A DNA stretch of 64,000 nt from Diploscapter coronatus. Lineage: Eukaryota > Nematoda > Chromadorea > Rhabditida > Rhabditidae. The position numbers and the translations under genes are program-made. The stretch spans positions 20,909,249 to 20,973,248 of the forward strand of contig OZ038423.1 in the NCBI GenBank assembly GCA_964036155.1, written 5' to 3'. Below the pieces are notes generated by a model, which saw only the letters and a list, made by a program, of their open reading frames with translations, made no database searches and was not told the origin of the DNA. Positions 21,765-35,819 of this stretch are shown one piece after another (position 1 is the first letter of the stretch; every line of letters begins with the position of its first letter).

Positions 21765-24700
21765 TTAGTTAGCCCTGATAGTGGAATTGACATTGGCCTG
21801 TGTGAGAGTGGAGGACCTCGATTTACCTGCCTGTGAGTCGGCAGTCTGACTTGACTCCCTGGACGAGTTGCCCGTCGTCCCATCAGGCCCTTCCGAACTC
21901 TCCCTCTGCTCGCCCTCCTCGTCCTCTGCCAAGGAATCAGGCCCATTGCTTCTCTGCTGCCAGTTTCTCCAGCCAATCGATTCTAAACGAATTTCAAATT
22001 ATTCAAATAAACACTTGCAAGCTATTATTTTCGACTCGATGAAAGACCTTCTTATCAGTGACGATAAAAAGTTTGAAACTAACAATAGTTTTAGCCTGCA
22101 GATGAAATTATTTTTCATGGCCGAATATTTATGGAATTTGGCACATATTTAAGGGCTCAGAATTACGTATCTGCTAAATTTCTGAGAGATTAGCTCATGA
22201 GAAATGATTTGATTCTTAACTTTAAGAATCGAATTCGGTTCAAATCTTTGCTCGTCAATCTATTTGATAATCTTTCATCGTCACATCGATAGATTCGAGT
22301 ATATCTTATCTTGTGGTCAAAAATCGTGTAATTTCTAAATTAATGATCAAACGAACGATGCGAAGCTTTTGAATTATTTTTTCGTTGATCCAAATAGAAG
22401 TGCTAAAATTTAGAAGCTTACCACTTTCGAGCAGTTCGATGGTGTTGAGGAACATGTTTGCGTTGTAGCCTCCAATCACGTAGATCGCATTGCCAGCAGT
22501 TACGACAGCATGGGTATTCGCTCTGGAATCATTTCATCATTCGTTTCAAGATCTAATTCTCCAACCTCGGTGTAGTGAGTGAAGGGCCAGGCCTCCATTG
22601 TGCAGAGGGATGATCGAGAATTTCCACTGAGCTCAGACTTTGGTTTCCATCGTGGCCACCGATCACGTATAGGGAATCTTAAAATTGTTGAATTAGTTTT
22701 TTTTAAATGAATTTTATCAGTCTCGTGAAGATCTTCAATATTTTGCAACGTACTTGTAGGAAACTAGTATGAAATGGATAAAATTTTTGAAGTAAATATC
22801 GAAAATATCCAATCCTTTGATGTGAACTCGTTGCTATTTTAAGAAAAATATGATATCAATTTTTTGTTGTCTGAGGAAAAAGATAGGTGGATTCAAATGA
22901 AAGCAATTTCCTACCTCTAATCACAGCGACAGCACACCCTCTCCTGGCCACTCGCATCTTGGGCAGCTGTCTCCAAGTATCAGTCTTCGAATCGTAAGCC
23001 TCTACCGAGTCGAGACAGGTCCACCGATCGCACCCGCCACAGGCAATCACGAAGCCTCTCCATGCAATCACTCCTGCCTGGTATCTTCCCTGTTCCATTG
23101 AAGCGATTGGCTGCCATGTCTGAATGCAATTCACCATCTTCGGCTTATTATGATCTTCACGATCTATATGAAAATATTGACGAAAAATGGGAGCACCGTT
23201 TTACGAATAAAGAACAGTGAACTTTCCTAAATGGCGAGATTTGAAGCATAAAATCGTCCTCTTATTATTGGTATTCGGAAAGATCACAACTTTGCAAACT
23301 TGACGAGACAGAATGCAGGGCTAGAAAAGGAGAATAGGGAGAAGTGGGCAAACGCTCTCACCCCTACATACTGTCTCATCAAGTTGCGAGATTTTCGAGT
23401 TACCTTTTATTAGCTACGTTTTCCGAAATTTCAGTATGAAATATAAGTAAAGCAACTGCCCTACCTGTTCATTAGGATCGAATCTCTCGCAGTCCTTGAA
23501 GACGACTTGATCCGAGCTGCCTCCGATGCAGTAGATCTTGTCGTTCAGAGCAGCACATCCATTGTGACTCCTGGCCTTGGACAGCGAGGGAATGGCAGTC
23601 CATTTGTTCTCCTTCGGATCGAAGCATTCAGCAGACTTCAGATCGATGTTCCCATTGCTGCCAGCCACTGCGTAGACCTTTCCATTGAGCACTGCACTGT
23701 CGAATCTGCCCCTCTCCTCCTTCATCGACTTCAGCATCTTCCACTCCCCGGATGCAACATCGTATTCCTCGACTGTCTTCATGCATTCACCTCTGAAAAT
23801 AGTCATATTCATTGTTCATTTTTGATAGAATAAACTAGTGGCATGAAGGAAATTGTGAAAAACAAAGATCGAACATTCCATTTTTCAGACGTTTTTTCGA
23901 CGACTCTGTTATTCAAAAAGATACCGAGTTTAGAACAAATACAATTTTCCTCGCAAGTTGTAAGTCGGAAGTTCAGAGAATAAAAATTACCTATCATATC
24001 CGCCACAGACGATGATCTTTCCCTGCAGGAACGACGCTCCAAACGAGGCCCTAGGTCCAGACATAGTGGCAAGTGGAATTCTCTGCTGTCCTGTCGTGGA
24101 GATGAGTCTCGACAGAAGGGCAGCCTTCTGCGGATCGACTCCGTTGCTGTTAAAGGCGCGGTGCTTGAGGAGTTCTTCATCGTCAGTCAGCTGCAGACTC
24201 AGTACTGCCAGACGGCGGTACAGAACGACCAGAGCGACCCAGTAATCGGCTGGAATACGAATGATTGCAAAGAATATCTCTATCAACATTTTTAGACATC
24301 CGAAATAGTTTAGAGGAGCAAATCTTTAAAGTCATGATTGGAAGTGTAAAGGATACAATTTTGGAGTACTCACGAGCAGTCTGATGCGTGGCAATGAGTG
24401 TCGTATCGATGATTTCCTGGAGATCGCTTTCGTGCGAGTGGATCGAGTCGATACTTTCATTGGACGAATATTTCACATTCGGCATTCGACTGGCATTCAG
24501 ACGGACAGGCACTGCACCGGTCACGTGGTGTTGGACTGCCACCGAGGAGACTTGGTCGTTTGCACTGAAGATGTTGACCTTTCATAGGAAAATAGAAAAA
24601 AGCCTAGGTTAAATTGGAAATAATGAACTCCTGATTATGAAGGCAAAGAAATTTCATCAAACTTTGGAAAATGTTATTGAAAAGGCGCTCATAAAAGAGG

Positions 24701-27700
24701 TGGTTCGTTGAAGATTCATTATAATTTCGAACAAACAATTTCATTATCATTTTGGATTCATAAAATCTAACGAACTAAAAATGAACATACGCCGTAGCTG
24801 CCCTAGCAGCCTCAGTCTTGCTCTTCTTGTAGTCCTGAATGATGTCGCAGCTGCCCACCGAGGACCTCTCGTCCAGTTCTGCTGCATCCGCCAAGCGATT
24901 GTCGTCTTCGATGTACAGAAGGTAATTCTGCAAAATTCAAGAAATATTCTACCTATGTTAGCATCTTAGAAAATAGAAATGGGCTTGTAAAAAGAACTAA
25001 TTTTGCAGCACCCTACCTTAGTAGTCAGTTGCTCAATAGCGTGATCTCCCCGCTCATGGGACATCTGACTGAAGTACTTCAGAGCCATCTCAACCAGATT
25101 GTGCTTCTGATCGCTTTTGCCTTCGTCAGAACTAGAGGGAACGATGATTCGAGTCTGAAAATAACTTCTTTTTTTATACATTTGATAAATGAGCTTTTAC
25201 CTGAACAAGTGGCAGATGGGTGAATTCCTGACTCTCATTTGTGATGGCTTCGAAATTGTCTTGGATGAATTTGTCCACCTTTCCCAGCAAATACGTGTCG
25301 TTGTTGAAGTTGGCCTGTTTGCGGATTCCTAAAATCGAGAAATATTTTGAAATTCACTTTTAAGAGCAAAAACTCACCGATACAGTTGGATACAGTGAAA
25401 TTATCTGCGAGATACGTGGCACACGCCTTGACGACTGGGGTCATTTGCAGGGCAAATGCGGTTTTGTACAGCTCGGCCACTTTCTTCGAGCTGATTTCCA
25501 GACTGAAATTTGATCGCTTTAAAATCTATTGAACAAGCCTTAAATTTTTCTTCAAGAATTCAATGGTCTCCTATAGTTTTACCTCCTTCTCTGGCAAATA
25601 GCAGGGCCAAGAGAAAGAGGGTACAAGCTACAAAAGAGTAGGGGTAAATTAGAGGTAAAAAGTACAAGAGGCCAACTCAGAGGTTTTTTGCAAAGTCATT
25701 ACTACAATTGAAATGGCATGAAAATAGATTCTTTGCCGCTTGTCATGACATTAACACTGACAGAAATGTACATTGAAATATCCTATGCGCCTTTAAATCG
25801 TGACTCACTAAGCAGTGTAAGCGAAGTTGACTAGAGCATCGAAGCAGTCGAAGTCAGACTGGGCGAATTCGAAGTAGGACAGGGAGGGCTTCTTGTTCGT
25901 GCCTGTTTGGGAGGCGATTCGGTTGAGTTGAGAGGCGGCAGACACTGGGGGACGGGACGAGGCGCCGCTGGCTGCCGGCTCGGGAGGGGATGTTCCTGAA
26001 AAGAAATCTCAAATAACAACGTATTTTCCAAAGAAACCAATAAAAATGATGTAAAAATTCAAGGACATTAAAATCGTGGTGAAAGTTGAAATGCGCCTCA
26101 AAACTCGGCCCACAAGCCTACAAATCGACACGCAGATAAAACTAGTTAATCGTTTCGAGAATGAGAAAAGACGTGCTCTATTTTTCTCTAAATACTGCAC
26201 TTTTTCTGTGGCCCGATTTGCGGCTCGAGTTTTGGGAAGTCTGATTTTAAAAAATCCTCACTTTTGCACAAGAAAGATCATGGAAACCTACCATCACTAT
26301 CAGCTTCATCTGCACTGAGGAACAGGTCGAAGAGAGCAGGGGACACAGCAGCGAGGACGACTTTGTGCGCGAAGATTTCCCGCTCCTTCACGAACATAAC
26401 CACGTCGCACAGCTCGCGGTTGCAGCGGAAGGTGTTCAGTCTGTCCAGAAGGTCGTTCTGAAATCACAAACGACTCTCTAAAGATTGAAAATATTGGCTC
26501 AAACTATATTCTAGCATCAGATTGAAATTGGGTTTATTTTATTTCGTTGAGAGCGTTGTTAGAATTCTAGTCAGTCTAGATATCCATGATCTTACTGTAT
26601 TTTGATCATCATTTTCGATTTCTTATTTTCATTGGTGTCCCCACTTTTCTTCGATAAGTGCAAAAGATAAAAAATAGTGACTTTAGATGATAGATCTGAT
26701 AAAGTAGACTGTTTACAGAAATGAGGGTGAGATAAGAGTGGCACAACAAATTCGAGAGCATTGCGCAAATGCAACCCTTCTCTTCCCTTTCACAATCCAG
26801 TCAACTCAAAGCACTCCTCACGTGGTAAACAGTCAAAAATTGCAAAATATTTGCTGAATAATCACTGAAAATTTTCTCCTTAACTCGCAATGACGAAGTT
26901 AGATCGACTAGACTTTCATTTCGAAATCATCGTGTCTTTGAACATGTAAAGAAATAAGTTTTGACCAATTTTTGTTATTTATTTGAACCTTTTCACATGT
27001 ATCATGAAGGAATTCGCCGAAAAAATCTCAAAAGAAGTGTTCATTTTCTGGTTTTCCCGTACAGCCTGAGGACTCACGTTTCTAACCTTTCGTCGTGTCA
27101 CTCGGCCACATGTTCTGTCTTTTTATGTGCATTTTTCAAACCTCTTGCAGCTCTCTGACAAGTGTCCCTGTCTTTGTCCCTAACTTTTGCCGTCTTTTGC
27201 CCTGTCCTGCACAGGGCTTCGAGCAGCTTCTGCTCGTCATAAATCCCTAACCTCTATCATGCTCTATCTTATCCCCTGTCTCTCTAGTCTTATCTCTTCT
27301 ACTTTTTCTGCATCTCATTCCCTTCTCTCGATTCACCGATCAGCGTTCAATAACGACGGGCAGGATTTGCGAGCCAGGCAATGAGTGATTGGATCAACAG
27401 AGTTCGATTCGAGAAGATATTAGAGATCTGAGAAGTTCTCTGCAAAATTGCAGAAATGTCCAAACTCCATGCTCAAACAACTTCATAAACTTATCCACGA
27501 TACATGTTTTTTGACAGAAAAGACATAAAAATTTTCACATTCCGAAAGAATTCCCCAAAATCAAGAAGTATTTGTTCAGCTATTGTTTTCTATCAATTTT
27601 TCCCGTAATTCGAAGCACAAAATACGATGTTGACATGTCTCTATTCTTTTCCCAAATTACACATGAAATTCATTCTCCCGTTCAACTAATCAAAGAATGT

Positions 27701-29291
27701 TCGCTTTTTCATTTTCTCGCTGAAATTAGGGGGAATTTCCTTGAAAATCCATCCGTTCATTTGGTCGTCAAAATCGATCTTTGTCCGTTGTTCGTTGGTA
27801 AACCCTCAGCAAAAACAGTTGATATAAAAGTAATCGAGTCGATTGGAGAGGCATTTGGAATAAAAAGTGACGTATTTAGACAAGGAAAGACCATACACAC
27901 CCCCGCAGATTTTGATTCTAATGCATCACTATCGTCGTCGTCAGATGAATGGTTTTCATTCGCATTTTGTCACACTCCTTCACCCCTCCCTTCTTCTATC
28001 GCCAACTAACCCTCGGCCTTTTCCGCTCAATTTCTGACTTTTAGATTATCTGATCTGTGAATATTATTCCTGTCTTAGGGGTGAAAGAACAAGAAATTAA
28101 AGATAGACAAGTCTATTTTCGTACGTATGCAAAAAGAAGAATGATTATAATTGATAAGGAATGGAAAACAGGGGAGAAAGAACAGACCTTGACTTTGGGA
28201 TCCCTGAGAATCAACTGGAAGGACTCTCGCTCGTCCAGAGTACCCTGTCCCCAGTTGTCAGTTTCGTCCATCCTCGCGCTCACTGCGTTCCGCTCTCGTT
28301 TCGGAATCAGAGTCAGAGTTTCGCCCTGAAAATAAAAAAAAATATTTTGCTGATTTTTCTGAGAATTCCTTTGTTCAATACAAAGTTCAAAAGTGGCCAG
28401 TGTGATAAGCAAATAAACCCTGATTAGGGGATTGCTTCGTGCGTAAATAGAGTCGATTTGTCTGATGGTTGTCAGTTTGGTTTGAATATCGCTTCGCTAA
28501 GCCGAAAATTCTTGAGGGTTTTATAGGAATTTGCAGAGTTTCTGCCTTTTAGCTTCAAAAAATCAAATTTTGTGGTATTTGGACTGCATAATATATTTTC
28601 TTCGAACTGCTTTTTGCTTGAAATGGCCTCGGTTTGGTTTTTGACGTGACTGGGGGAAGTCGATTCGAAGAAGATGACCTGCTATCGTTTGTCAAGGAAA
28701 TTCGCAATTCGCAGTCAAACAATCGAACATGAAATGATAGTGGAAATGATAAATTAGTGAGAGGTGAAAGAGTAAAAAGGTAGTTGAATGGAAGGCGAAA
28801 GTGGCGGAAACCGTCATTCGTGGGAAGATTTCGCGAACAGACAAGAGAAAGCCTAGCTTAATGCAAATCCGCTTTCTTGATTCGAGAAAATCCACAAACT
28901 TTTTTCCAACAATAAAGCATCTTTTTCAGATTGACTCATAAAAGAACCAGAATATAAAATGAGACGCTATTTTGAAAAGCTTCAAAATAAAATGAAGGAC
29001 TTCCTTGTTTTTACCTGAACCATTGTTCTATTCTTATTAGATATTGACAATTTTCACAACACGTCATAGTGATCATCAAAAATTGATACTGATGAGCGCT
29101 GCTTCTGGTTTATATTGGCTGACAATGAGTGAGAAGAAATTACGTGACAGGCCAAAATTAGTTTGCATGATGAATTGAATACTTTCAATGGTTGATGAAA
29201 AATGACCGACCTTTTTTGTTTCAGCCTCGGTCGGTGGCACGACAATGGACACTTTCCTGTGCTGCTCGATCACATCCACATCCAGCGACAT
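21765..29291 (-). CDS. BTB-BACK-kelch protein, IVNS1ABP (NS1-binding protein) type
   Basis: Start ATG at 29291; exons include 29291-29211, 28325-28188, 26457-26292, 25995-25809, about 25502-25377 and others to the stop at 21765, at least 14 in all. The BTB domain (LDRLNTFRCNRELCDVVMFV, IFAHKVVLAAVSPALFDLFL) is split by a Ser/Pro/Ala-rich insert before YFEFAQSDFDCFDALVNFAY. A BACK-like helical region, then a Ser-rich linker, precede six kelch blades with GG doublets (IIVCGGYD, VYAVAGSNG, IYCIGGSSD, VIACGGCDRW, LYVIGGHDG, IYVIGGYNAN). The blade order and the GSNGN...ECFDP and CDRWTCLDSVE stretches match vertebrate IVNS1ABP (KLHL39). Family members serve as Cullin-3 adaptors and/or actin-associated proteins. 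The very basic/Ser tail after the last blade is unlike the vertebrate protein, which ends soon after its propeller. Large first introns (28187-26458 and 29210-28326) are unusual beside the short introns elsewhere. Confidence 0.85.
23279..23395. repeat. Imperfect inverted repeat in a kelch-gene intron
   Basis: GCAAACTTGACGAGACAG on the left and CTGTCTCATCAAGTTGCGAG on the right are near reverse complements, flanking about 60 bases; the element fills an intron between two kelch blades. Confidence 0.6.
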
Positions 29292-31630
29292 CTTGGACTT
29301 TTGACCTCAGGAAACTTGAACAACCAACAGATCCACACAAATCTGAGGAAACAAACAGCCGATTGGATAATTACCAAGGAGAGCCGAAGCTGAAATTTAT
29401 AAGTTTAAAGAAGTTCTAATAATTTACAAAAAAATTTTTTTAAAAACTAGTCATTTGGAAAGTTCAACATTCATCTTTTCCCCAAAACTCGGCACTTTCC
29501 AAGAGATTAGCAATTGATGTGAAAGATCATCAAAAATATGAATATCACAGTATTTACCTTGAGAGTCACGCAGAGCCTCGTGGTAAAATAAAAAATACGA
29601 CGAAAATGGAAACCAAATGAAAATACGAAATTGTGAGGGAAAAGAACAAAATAGTCGAAAGAACGAAACAGAACGATATCAGAGGAGAGGACAAGACGAG
29701 AAAAAGTGCAAACCACTGTAAACAGTTTTCGCAAAATAGCCAAAAGTCAATGCAACAAGATGGATTCGAAGAAAAGGACATTTGAATGTAAAGAAACGGG
29801 ATTAGATACGAAAATAGAAAATTCATCGAATCGAAATGAAAAATGACAAACAAATGAATTGACTGATAATTTCAGAGATCAGACAGAAGGAGAAAAGTTG
29901 AAGTACTGAAATTGAATGGGACGGAAGACGAGAAGAGATAATTCAATACTTCGAAGAATAAGGGGTTTGGAAGAAAGAAATGTTCAAATTCTCAAAAATC
30001 CCTTCTCTACCTGCCACTGGCCACTGGCGCGTCCTATCCTTTCTCTCCTTCCCTCCCTTCCTTCCTTTCCCCTAATCTCTTTTATCTTGCCTTATCTCCT
30101 TCTTCATATCTCCTCCCATTCCCTTTTCCCGCCCATTCGACTCACAATTCACATTCCCCGAACAGCAGCACTTTGCTCTCTTTGCGTTCCACCTGAAAGG
30201 AAAATGAAAACCGAATCCGAGCCGGTGAAAATCAAAACAATCAGCTGACACAGGGCAACTGAGACAGAAACGACTAAAGAAAGGGGATCAGCTAAGGAAG
30301 GTAATTCGATCCGATCTGTCGGGAAACTCTCCATTTCTACATAAATCTGGAACGATCAAGTTATTTTTAGATCCGAAAATAAAAATATCTAATTTTCTTT
30401 TAGAAAAAGATTGACAGGTTGCTGCTTATCAAATAATCAGATAAACAAAAGGAATATGAATGAATCATTCCAGTCAGCTTTCTTACACATTACACAATCG
30501 ATATGTGAAAGACCGGCATCGTAAAAAAAGCGTGACAAAATGAAAATCGTATCAAATCTCAAGCAAACGGAAAAAATAGAATGCAGTTTGATGAACGAGC
30601 AGGGATGCCAGAGGCACGGAGAGAGGGATAAAAGAGGATAAAGCTGATGGGGGAAAGAAGGAGTTTTAAAGACCACAAGCAGACAAGGGGGACGAGAAGA
30701 GCGCTGTAAAATGGAAAGAGATAAGGAAAGGAGATGGAGATTCGGTGAAATGGAATCGGAAGCAGAGAGGTGCAGACAAGAGATGAAGCACGGACAAATG
30801 AACGCAAGACGCTTCTCTGATAGTTCTAACAAGCAAAATTTCCTTCACAAAGCGCAATTCCACTACTAAAATTTAGCAATCTCGAATAAATAGCGATTTC
30901 ATTTATTTTTTCTTGAAAAGAACTCTAGCTCTAATGTTCACATTACAAAGAAATAGGTTTGTCTCCACTCCTCGCATGATAAAAATCGTGTGAGAAAATT
31001 AAACGATGAAATCATTGACACGAAAAGCTGCAGGCAAACTTATAGTAACTCTCGCAGTTAGACATGAAACGCGATGTATAGCTGACCAGACTGGAAAGGA
31101 AGTGGGGGATTGTAGTCATGGGAAATCGAAAATGAACACCGAGAATAGAGAAATAGAGACATTATATAAAAAGACAGCTGCTTTACTTCTAATCTCCGCT
31201 AAAGCTGAAGCCTGTTAAGAAAAAGGAATGTAATCAAAATGAGGAGAGAATGGGAAGGGAAGTCGGCAAAAGACCGTGAAATGTCAGCAGAATATGCAGA
31301 TATGCAGGGCAGAACACTGAGTTATAAAATTCATAAAGTTAAGAGTGACTGATTTATGAAGTTTAAGTGACGGCTGGGATGATAAAAATGATAAGATAAG
31401 GGATTATCAGACGGATCGAAATTGCGTAGAGACTCCGAGTCGCTCCATTCCCGCCATAAATGCAACGATGCACTCGATTTGTCAGTTAGGCAGGCAGTCG
31501 GACAAATATTGATGCATCGATGTGATAGGGGAGAGGGCAGGCAAAGGACAAGGTCCATCAGAAAGAGCACATGAATGATCGATAAAATAATCGATATTTC
31601 AAATTGACTGAAAAGGAATTGGAAAATATA
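29292..31630. other. Intergenic, low-complexity
   Basis: This lies upstream of the BTB-kelch gene and 3' of the fatty-acid-binding protein gene. It contains pyrimidine-rich (about 30005-30130) and purine-rich (about 30560-30760) tracts. Long open frames here are translations of these tracts and have no splice or domain support. Confidence 0.5.
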
Positions 31631-34212
31631 TTAGCCTGTCCCGTTTTCGAGATATTTTTTACTCGCAGCTGCTAAGGCGACCACCACAAATGAAATACTT
31701 ACACTTCGCTGAGCAAGGGAAAAATCAGAAATTTAACAGAAAACCAAACAAAATTAAGAAAAATAGCGAACACGAGAATTTGAAAAATCAATAATGAAAA
31801 AGCGTGTGTTGGGTGGCAAATTTGTGAATGAGTGAAACGCGTCAGAAGGAATGAATTAGCTGGAGAATAAGCTGGAGCAGAAAAGTCGCTGTGGCTGCAA
31901 ATGTGCACAAAATCCAGTGGAGAAGACGAAACACGCTCGAGGGGAGAAAAGAGCTAAAAATTCTGCACAACTGCAGAAATGAAGAAAGAGCGAAGAAGCA
32001 GCAATGCGACGAAAATTCGCCGCTTTTACGTCGCTTCCCCTTTTTCTGCCTAGTTTCTCTCCTCTGCTCTCTTCGGTGTCCCCTTCTTTCTTCGTTTTCT
32101 CACGTTTTTCTGGGCGGAGAACTGGAAAGAATTGAATTGAACCCGTATAATGCGAGAACTGGACCAAGAAAATCCATAAAAATACGCGAAGAGGAGGGGA
32201 CAAACTCTCGAAGTTGCTGCTTTGCATGGCATCAAGTAAGGGAGGGAGAGGAATTATAAATGAAGTAAGGGAGAATAGTCGATATAAGAGTAGGCAGGTA
32301 GTGAATTGTGAAAGGGGAAAGCAAGAAAAAGGCTGATTCCTCAGTCCAGCTGAAAATGGAATGCAGGAATGAATTGAATGCGAGAAAATGAGTCCAACTA
32401 GGCTAATTCTCCTCCCCTTTCCCTGCAGAGTTCAGCAACTTTCTTCACTCTACTCCCTTCCTTTCATTTCCCCGAACCTATTACTTCTCCGATTTCTCGG
32501 TCTCAGTCTATGGTACATTTATCAATGGTCTTATGATATGCAAACAATTTATTCGTCAAAGGTAATAGCTCTACCAACAATAGAATGGGGAATGAGATTA
32601 TTTTTGCTCCCGCTTGAACCAGCGACGACAAGTGATGTTGTTATTCTCCATTTTCTGGAATATTTAGTGCCTTCCAAGCATTATTCATTATTTACAATTA
32701 GTCCACAAGTCTGGCTATGCATAATCGTCTTGGGTAAATATATTTCTTTGGGGTTTCTGGCGTACTCTGGTCTCAACTCCGAATAGAAAATGCATTAACT
32801 TTAGAGAGTTCTTGGTAACTTATAATGTCTGCTCTGAGAACTCTTTAAGTATTTTTCTACAGAATCTTTGTTCTGTAAATTTATTCTTGCCAAATATTTT
32901 CAAATACTTTTTCTAACAAATCTGACTTTCATCTTATTCTTATACTGAAAGTGGACAAAATGAAGGTACTCACCAGAACGAGTTTGTCGTTTTCGATGGT
33001 GTAGAAGTAGATTTCTCCCTTATCAGCCGGATCGTCCGAGCGGATATGTCTTTCAGTCAGAACATCGCTCTGCACATTGAAAGTAATCTGAATAAAAAGC
33101 ATAATCGCTGAATAATTTATAGAGGTGGCTCATAATATTTAGCTCGTAAGACTTTACTTATTTTTTTAGCATTTGAGAATTGTTTAGTAAAGAAGTACCC
33201 CTGACTCGTGTCCAGAATCAGGACTGTACGGAGATTTCCGTTTCTGTCCATTTTTTCAGTCTATTTTCGCTTCGTTTTCATTTCCGAACATTTTAAAAGG
33301 AAATCTCTATTTGATTCCAAAAGTTTGAAAGGTTCATTTCGTTCCATTTTTGAAAACTTCAAAAGTTATTTTCGTACAACCTTGTCCAGATCTGCTTAGT
33401 TATTCAAGATAAATTGTACAAAAAATTATTTCGGGATAAATTTTGATCTCATCGCACGATGCTTCCCCATTTCATGCATTTTTCAAAGCGTTCATGAATA
33501 ATTCAACCCCGTACCTGATGTTTCTTGTCGTCCATCCCCTCGCCTTCAAACGTCTTTCCTAGCTCGAATCCGTGGTAGATCGCGTTCTTCTTCGAACTCA
33601 GCGTCTCGAAATTGTATCTGCAAACCAAACTTTACTTTCTAATCAGCTATTCAGATCAGGAACGAGACGATTTTGATATTTTCTAAATCGATTTCGATTC
33701 TGTGTTCAAAATTGTTTGAATTTTGATTTTGATCTTGATATTTTTCAAAAACCTTATTTCGATTTCGAATTCGACATTTGCAAAAATCTAAAATTCGATC
33801 TCGATTTTGGTCTCGTCCCCGATTCAGAAAATCATTAACATAAATAATTGGAAAAAGTGCAGAATGAAAAAAAACTAATATTTTTTATCCTTTTTTGCAC
33901 GATATTCCTCCGAGTTTTCTTTGTAAAACTCAAATTAAATATGTATCCTTACGTGTTAGGTTTTTCCCCTTTGCTGATGACCTTCGTGATTGATGACATT
34001 TGGATGATCTTACGCAGGAACCAGTTCACTCCGGAAAATTAAAATATAAGACTGAAAAATAATACAAAATTCATACCTTTGGCGGCAAGGAATTCATCGA
34101 AGTTCTCGGATTTTTCGAGGACGAAACGTCCGAAGAACTTCTCGGGAATCGACTTGGCGTCGGTCATCTGAACGAGCAGGAATACGGTAGACAGAATGAA
34201 TGGAATCTGCAT
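31631..34212 (-). CDS. lbp: Secreted fatty-acid-binding protein, nematode As-p18/LBP type
   Basis: Start at 34212 gives a hydrophobic signal peptide (MQIPFILSTVFLLVQMTDA). Exon 1 is 34212-34077; the next exons are about 34030-33954, about 33616-33514, and about 33089-32977. The mature chain reads IPEKFFGRFVLEKSENFDEFLAAK, VNWFLRKIIQ, ETLSSKKNAIYHGFELGKTFEGEGMDDKKHQITF and VLTERHIRSDD, matching the nematode lipid-binding proteins LBP-1/2/3 and Ascaris As-p18, including the extra residues of this secreted clade. These ten-strand barrels carry fatty acids or retinol in the pseudocoelomic or perivitelline fluid. The last exon is less sure: 31708-31631 joins in phase and gives ...AASKKYLENGTG, similar in position to the family's final strand, but its acceptor lies after a ~1.3 kb intron. 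Exon 2 begins after an unusual CCGGAG acceptor. Confidence 0.85.
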
Positions 34213-34500
34213 TGCGGAAAGGTCGACGGAACAAGTGCGAAGGAGAATAGAAAGGAGGCAAATAAATGAGAATGAAATGATAGAGAAGATGATATGATCA
34301 TTCGATGGAGCGGGAGTCGATGCTGGACACAAGAATGCGGACAACTGTTGAATGAAATATGGGTTTAACGGGATTAAGCTGAGCTCGAAGATATGAGATG
34401 AACGAAGATATGCGAGAAAAACTACACACGAACATCGAACATTTGACATCGAATGATAAAAAACAGTCACAGGTCAAATGAGCAGCAAATAAGATAATAA

Positions 34501-34560
34501 CTAGCCTTCAGGGGCCGCTTCGCGGCCCCCTTCGGCTAGGACTTTTGCTTCGCAAAAGTG
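34501..34560. repeat. Pair of GC-rich perfect hairpins
   Basis: GGGGCCGC-TTC-GCGGCCCC is nested inside a CTAGCC...GGCTAG outer stem, and is followed directly by ACTTTTGC-TTC-GCAAAAGT. Both loops are TTC closed by C-G. Base composition is sharply different from the AT-rich surroundings. Confidence 0.75.
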
Positions 34561-34834
34561 CGAAACAGGGATGTTTGCGGTACGATGAGCGGAACTTTTT
34601 TGATTTTGTGATGCGGTGCGGTGCGCCATTTCTGCACCGCCAACATCTCTGGTGCAAACCAAAGACAATATCAAAACAAAACACCAACTCCAGCACCAAA
34701 ACAATTTTGTTTCTAAATTAGAATGCATTGCATTTGTTGCATTTCTCATTTTCATGCTCATACTCTCTCACACTATCAAAATTTTTAATTTCATAGCTCT
34801 CCCTTCCTGAAAATTCATCAAATCATAAAACTAA

Positions 34835-35110
34835 AACTATCCAATTAAAAAAATTCAATCAATCATTTAAAATATTTCCTTATCATCATTCAATTATCCC
34901 ATTGGTGTCATTCTCTGAGTCTTCAAAAATTTCAAGTTCCTTTTCATCCATAAAAATGCAAAAAGAATCGATTCACTAAAGGCGAAATCACTTCTAATAA
35001 GGATAATTGTCCAGTTATCTGATCAAACCCAAACAAAACTTATACGTTGCACACCGCGGGAAGATTGCGCATCTTTCGGTACAAACCCCATCTCAATTAG
35101 ATGATCACAT
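34835..35110. repeat. Dispersed direct repeat, copy without insertion
   Basis: Matches 37378-37770 in order: CAATCA(A/C)CATTTA, TCAATTATCCCATTG, TTTCAAGTTCCTTT, AAATCACTTCTAAT, AACCCAAACAAAAC and TTGCACACCGC. The copy is continuous where the other carries a ~140-bp insert. Confidence 0.7.
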
Positions 35111-35819
35111 CTCTAGATATAAGCTTGGACAAACAGACAACACACTACAAAAATACTGATAGTAGTGATTTGGAATTCCCATTCTCATTGATCTCGTTTT
35201 CCACTATCTGGAGATCACCTTTCAAGGCCAAAATATGTCGGCTAATGGATAACGACTACCCATTATTTTATTTTTCATCAGAGAAGAAACTAACGGTGAA
35301 GTCAAAAATTAGCATTTGTGCTAGTTGCAAAAATCAAATCGCGATAAAAACTACGTTGCACACGGGTCACGATTACCTTTCGAATAGTCTGTGGGTTTTC
35401 TTGCTCACAATCAGGTATCGAAATCTAAGCTCAGACACACTCAGCGATTTTACTAAAAAGGCAATGTGTCAGATTCGGATGCTCCGTACTTGGTTATCCT
35501 ACTTCACCATACTTTATCAATTTTAGTCATTTGCCAATCAAATTCTAAAAATAGCAGGCGTGCTGTTCATATGTAAATACCCACAATTGTGTAAGCAAAA
35601 GTGAGAATAAACTTCAGATTCCCTGTGCTTGATCATCGTTTCCACCAGTTTTTGTAATTTTCTCACCAAAAAGATGGGTTTTATCATTAAAGTTTCAGTG
35701 GATAATCTTTCCAAAAAGACTTCTGAGTTATGATCGCATTATAGTATCTCAATTCAGGGATGGACCGGGACCAGGAGTCTCTTTTAATTTCTAGCATTTT
35801 CAAGGTATAATAAACCTTA

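Noticed and set aside
30437..30832. 131-residue minus-strand open frame rich in Leu, Ser and Pro
   Set aside because: It translates a purine/pyrimidine-biased tract with no splice sites or domain features.
35101..35526. 141-residue plus-strand open frame in the repeat region
   Set aside because: It starts inside a dispersed repeat and shows no family motif or splice support.
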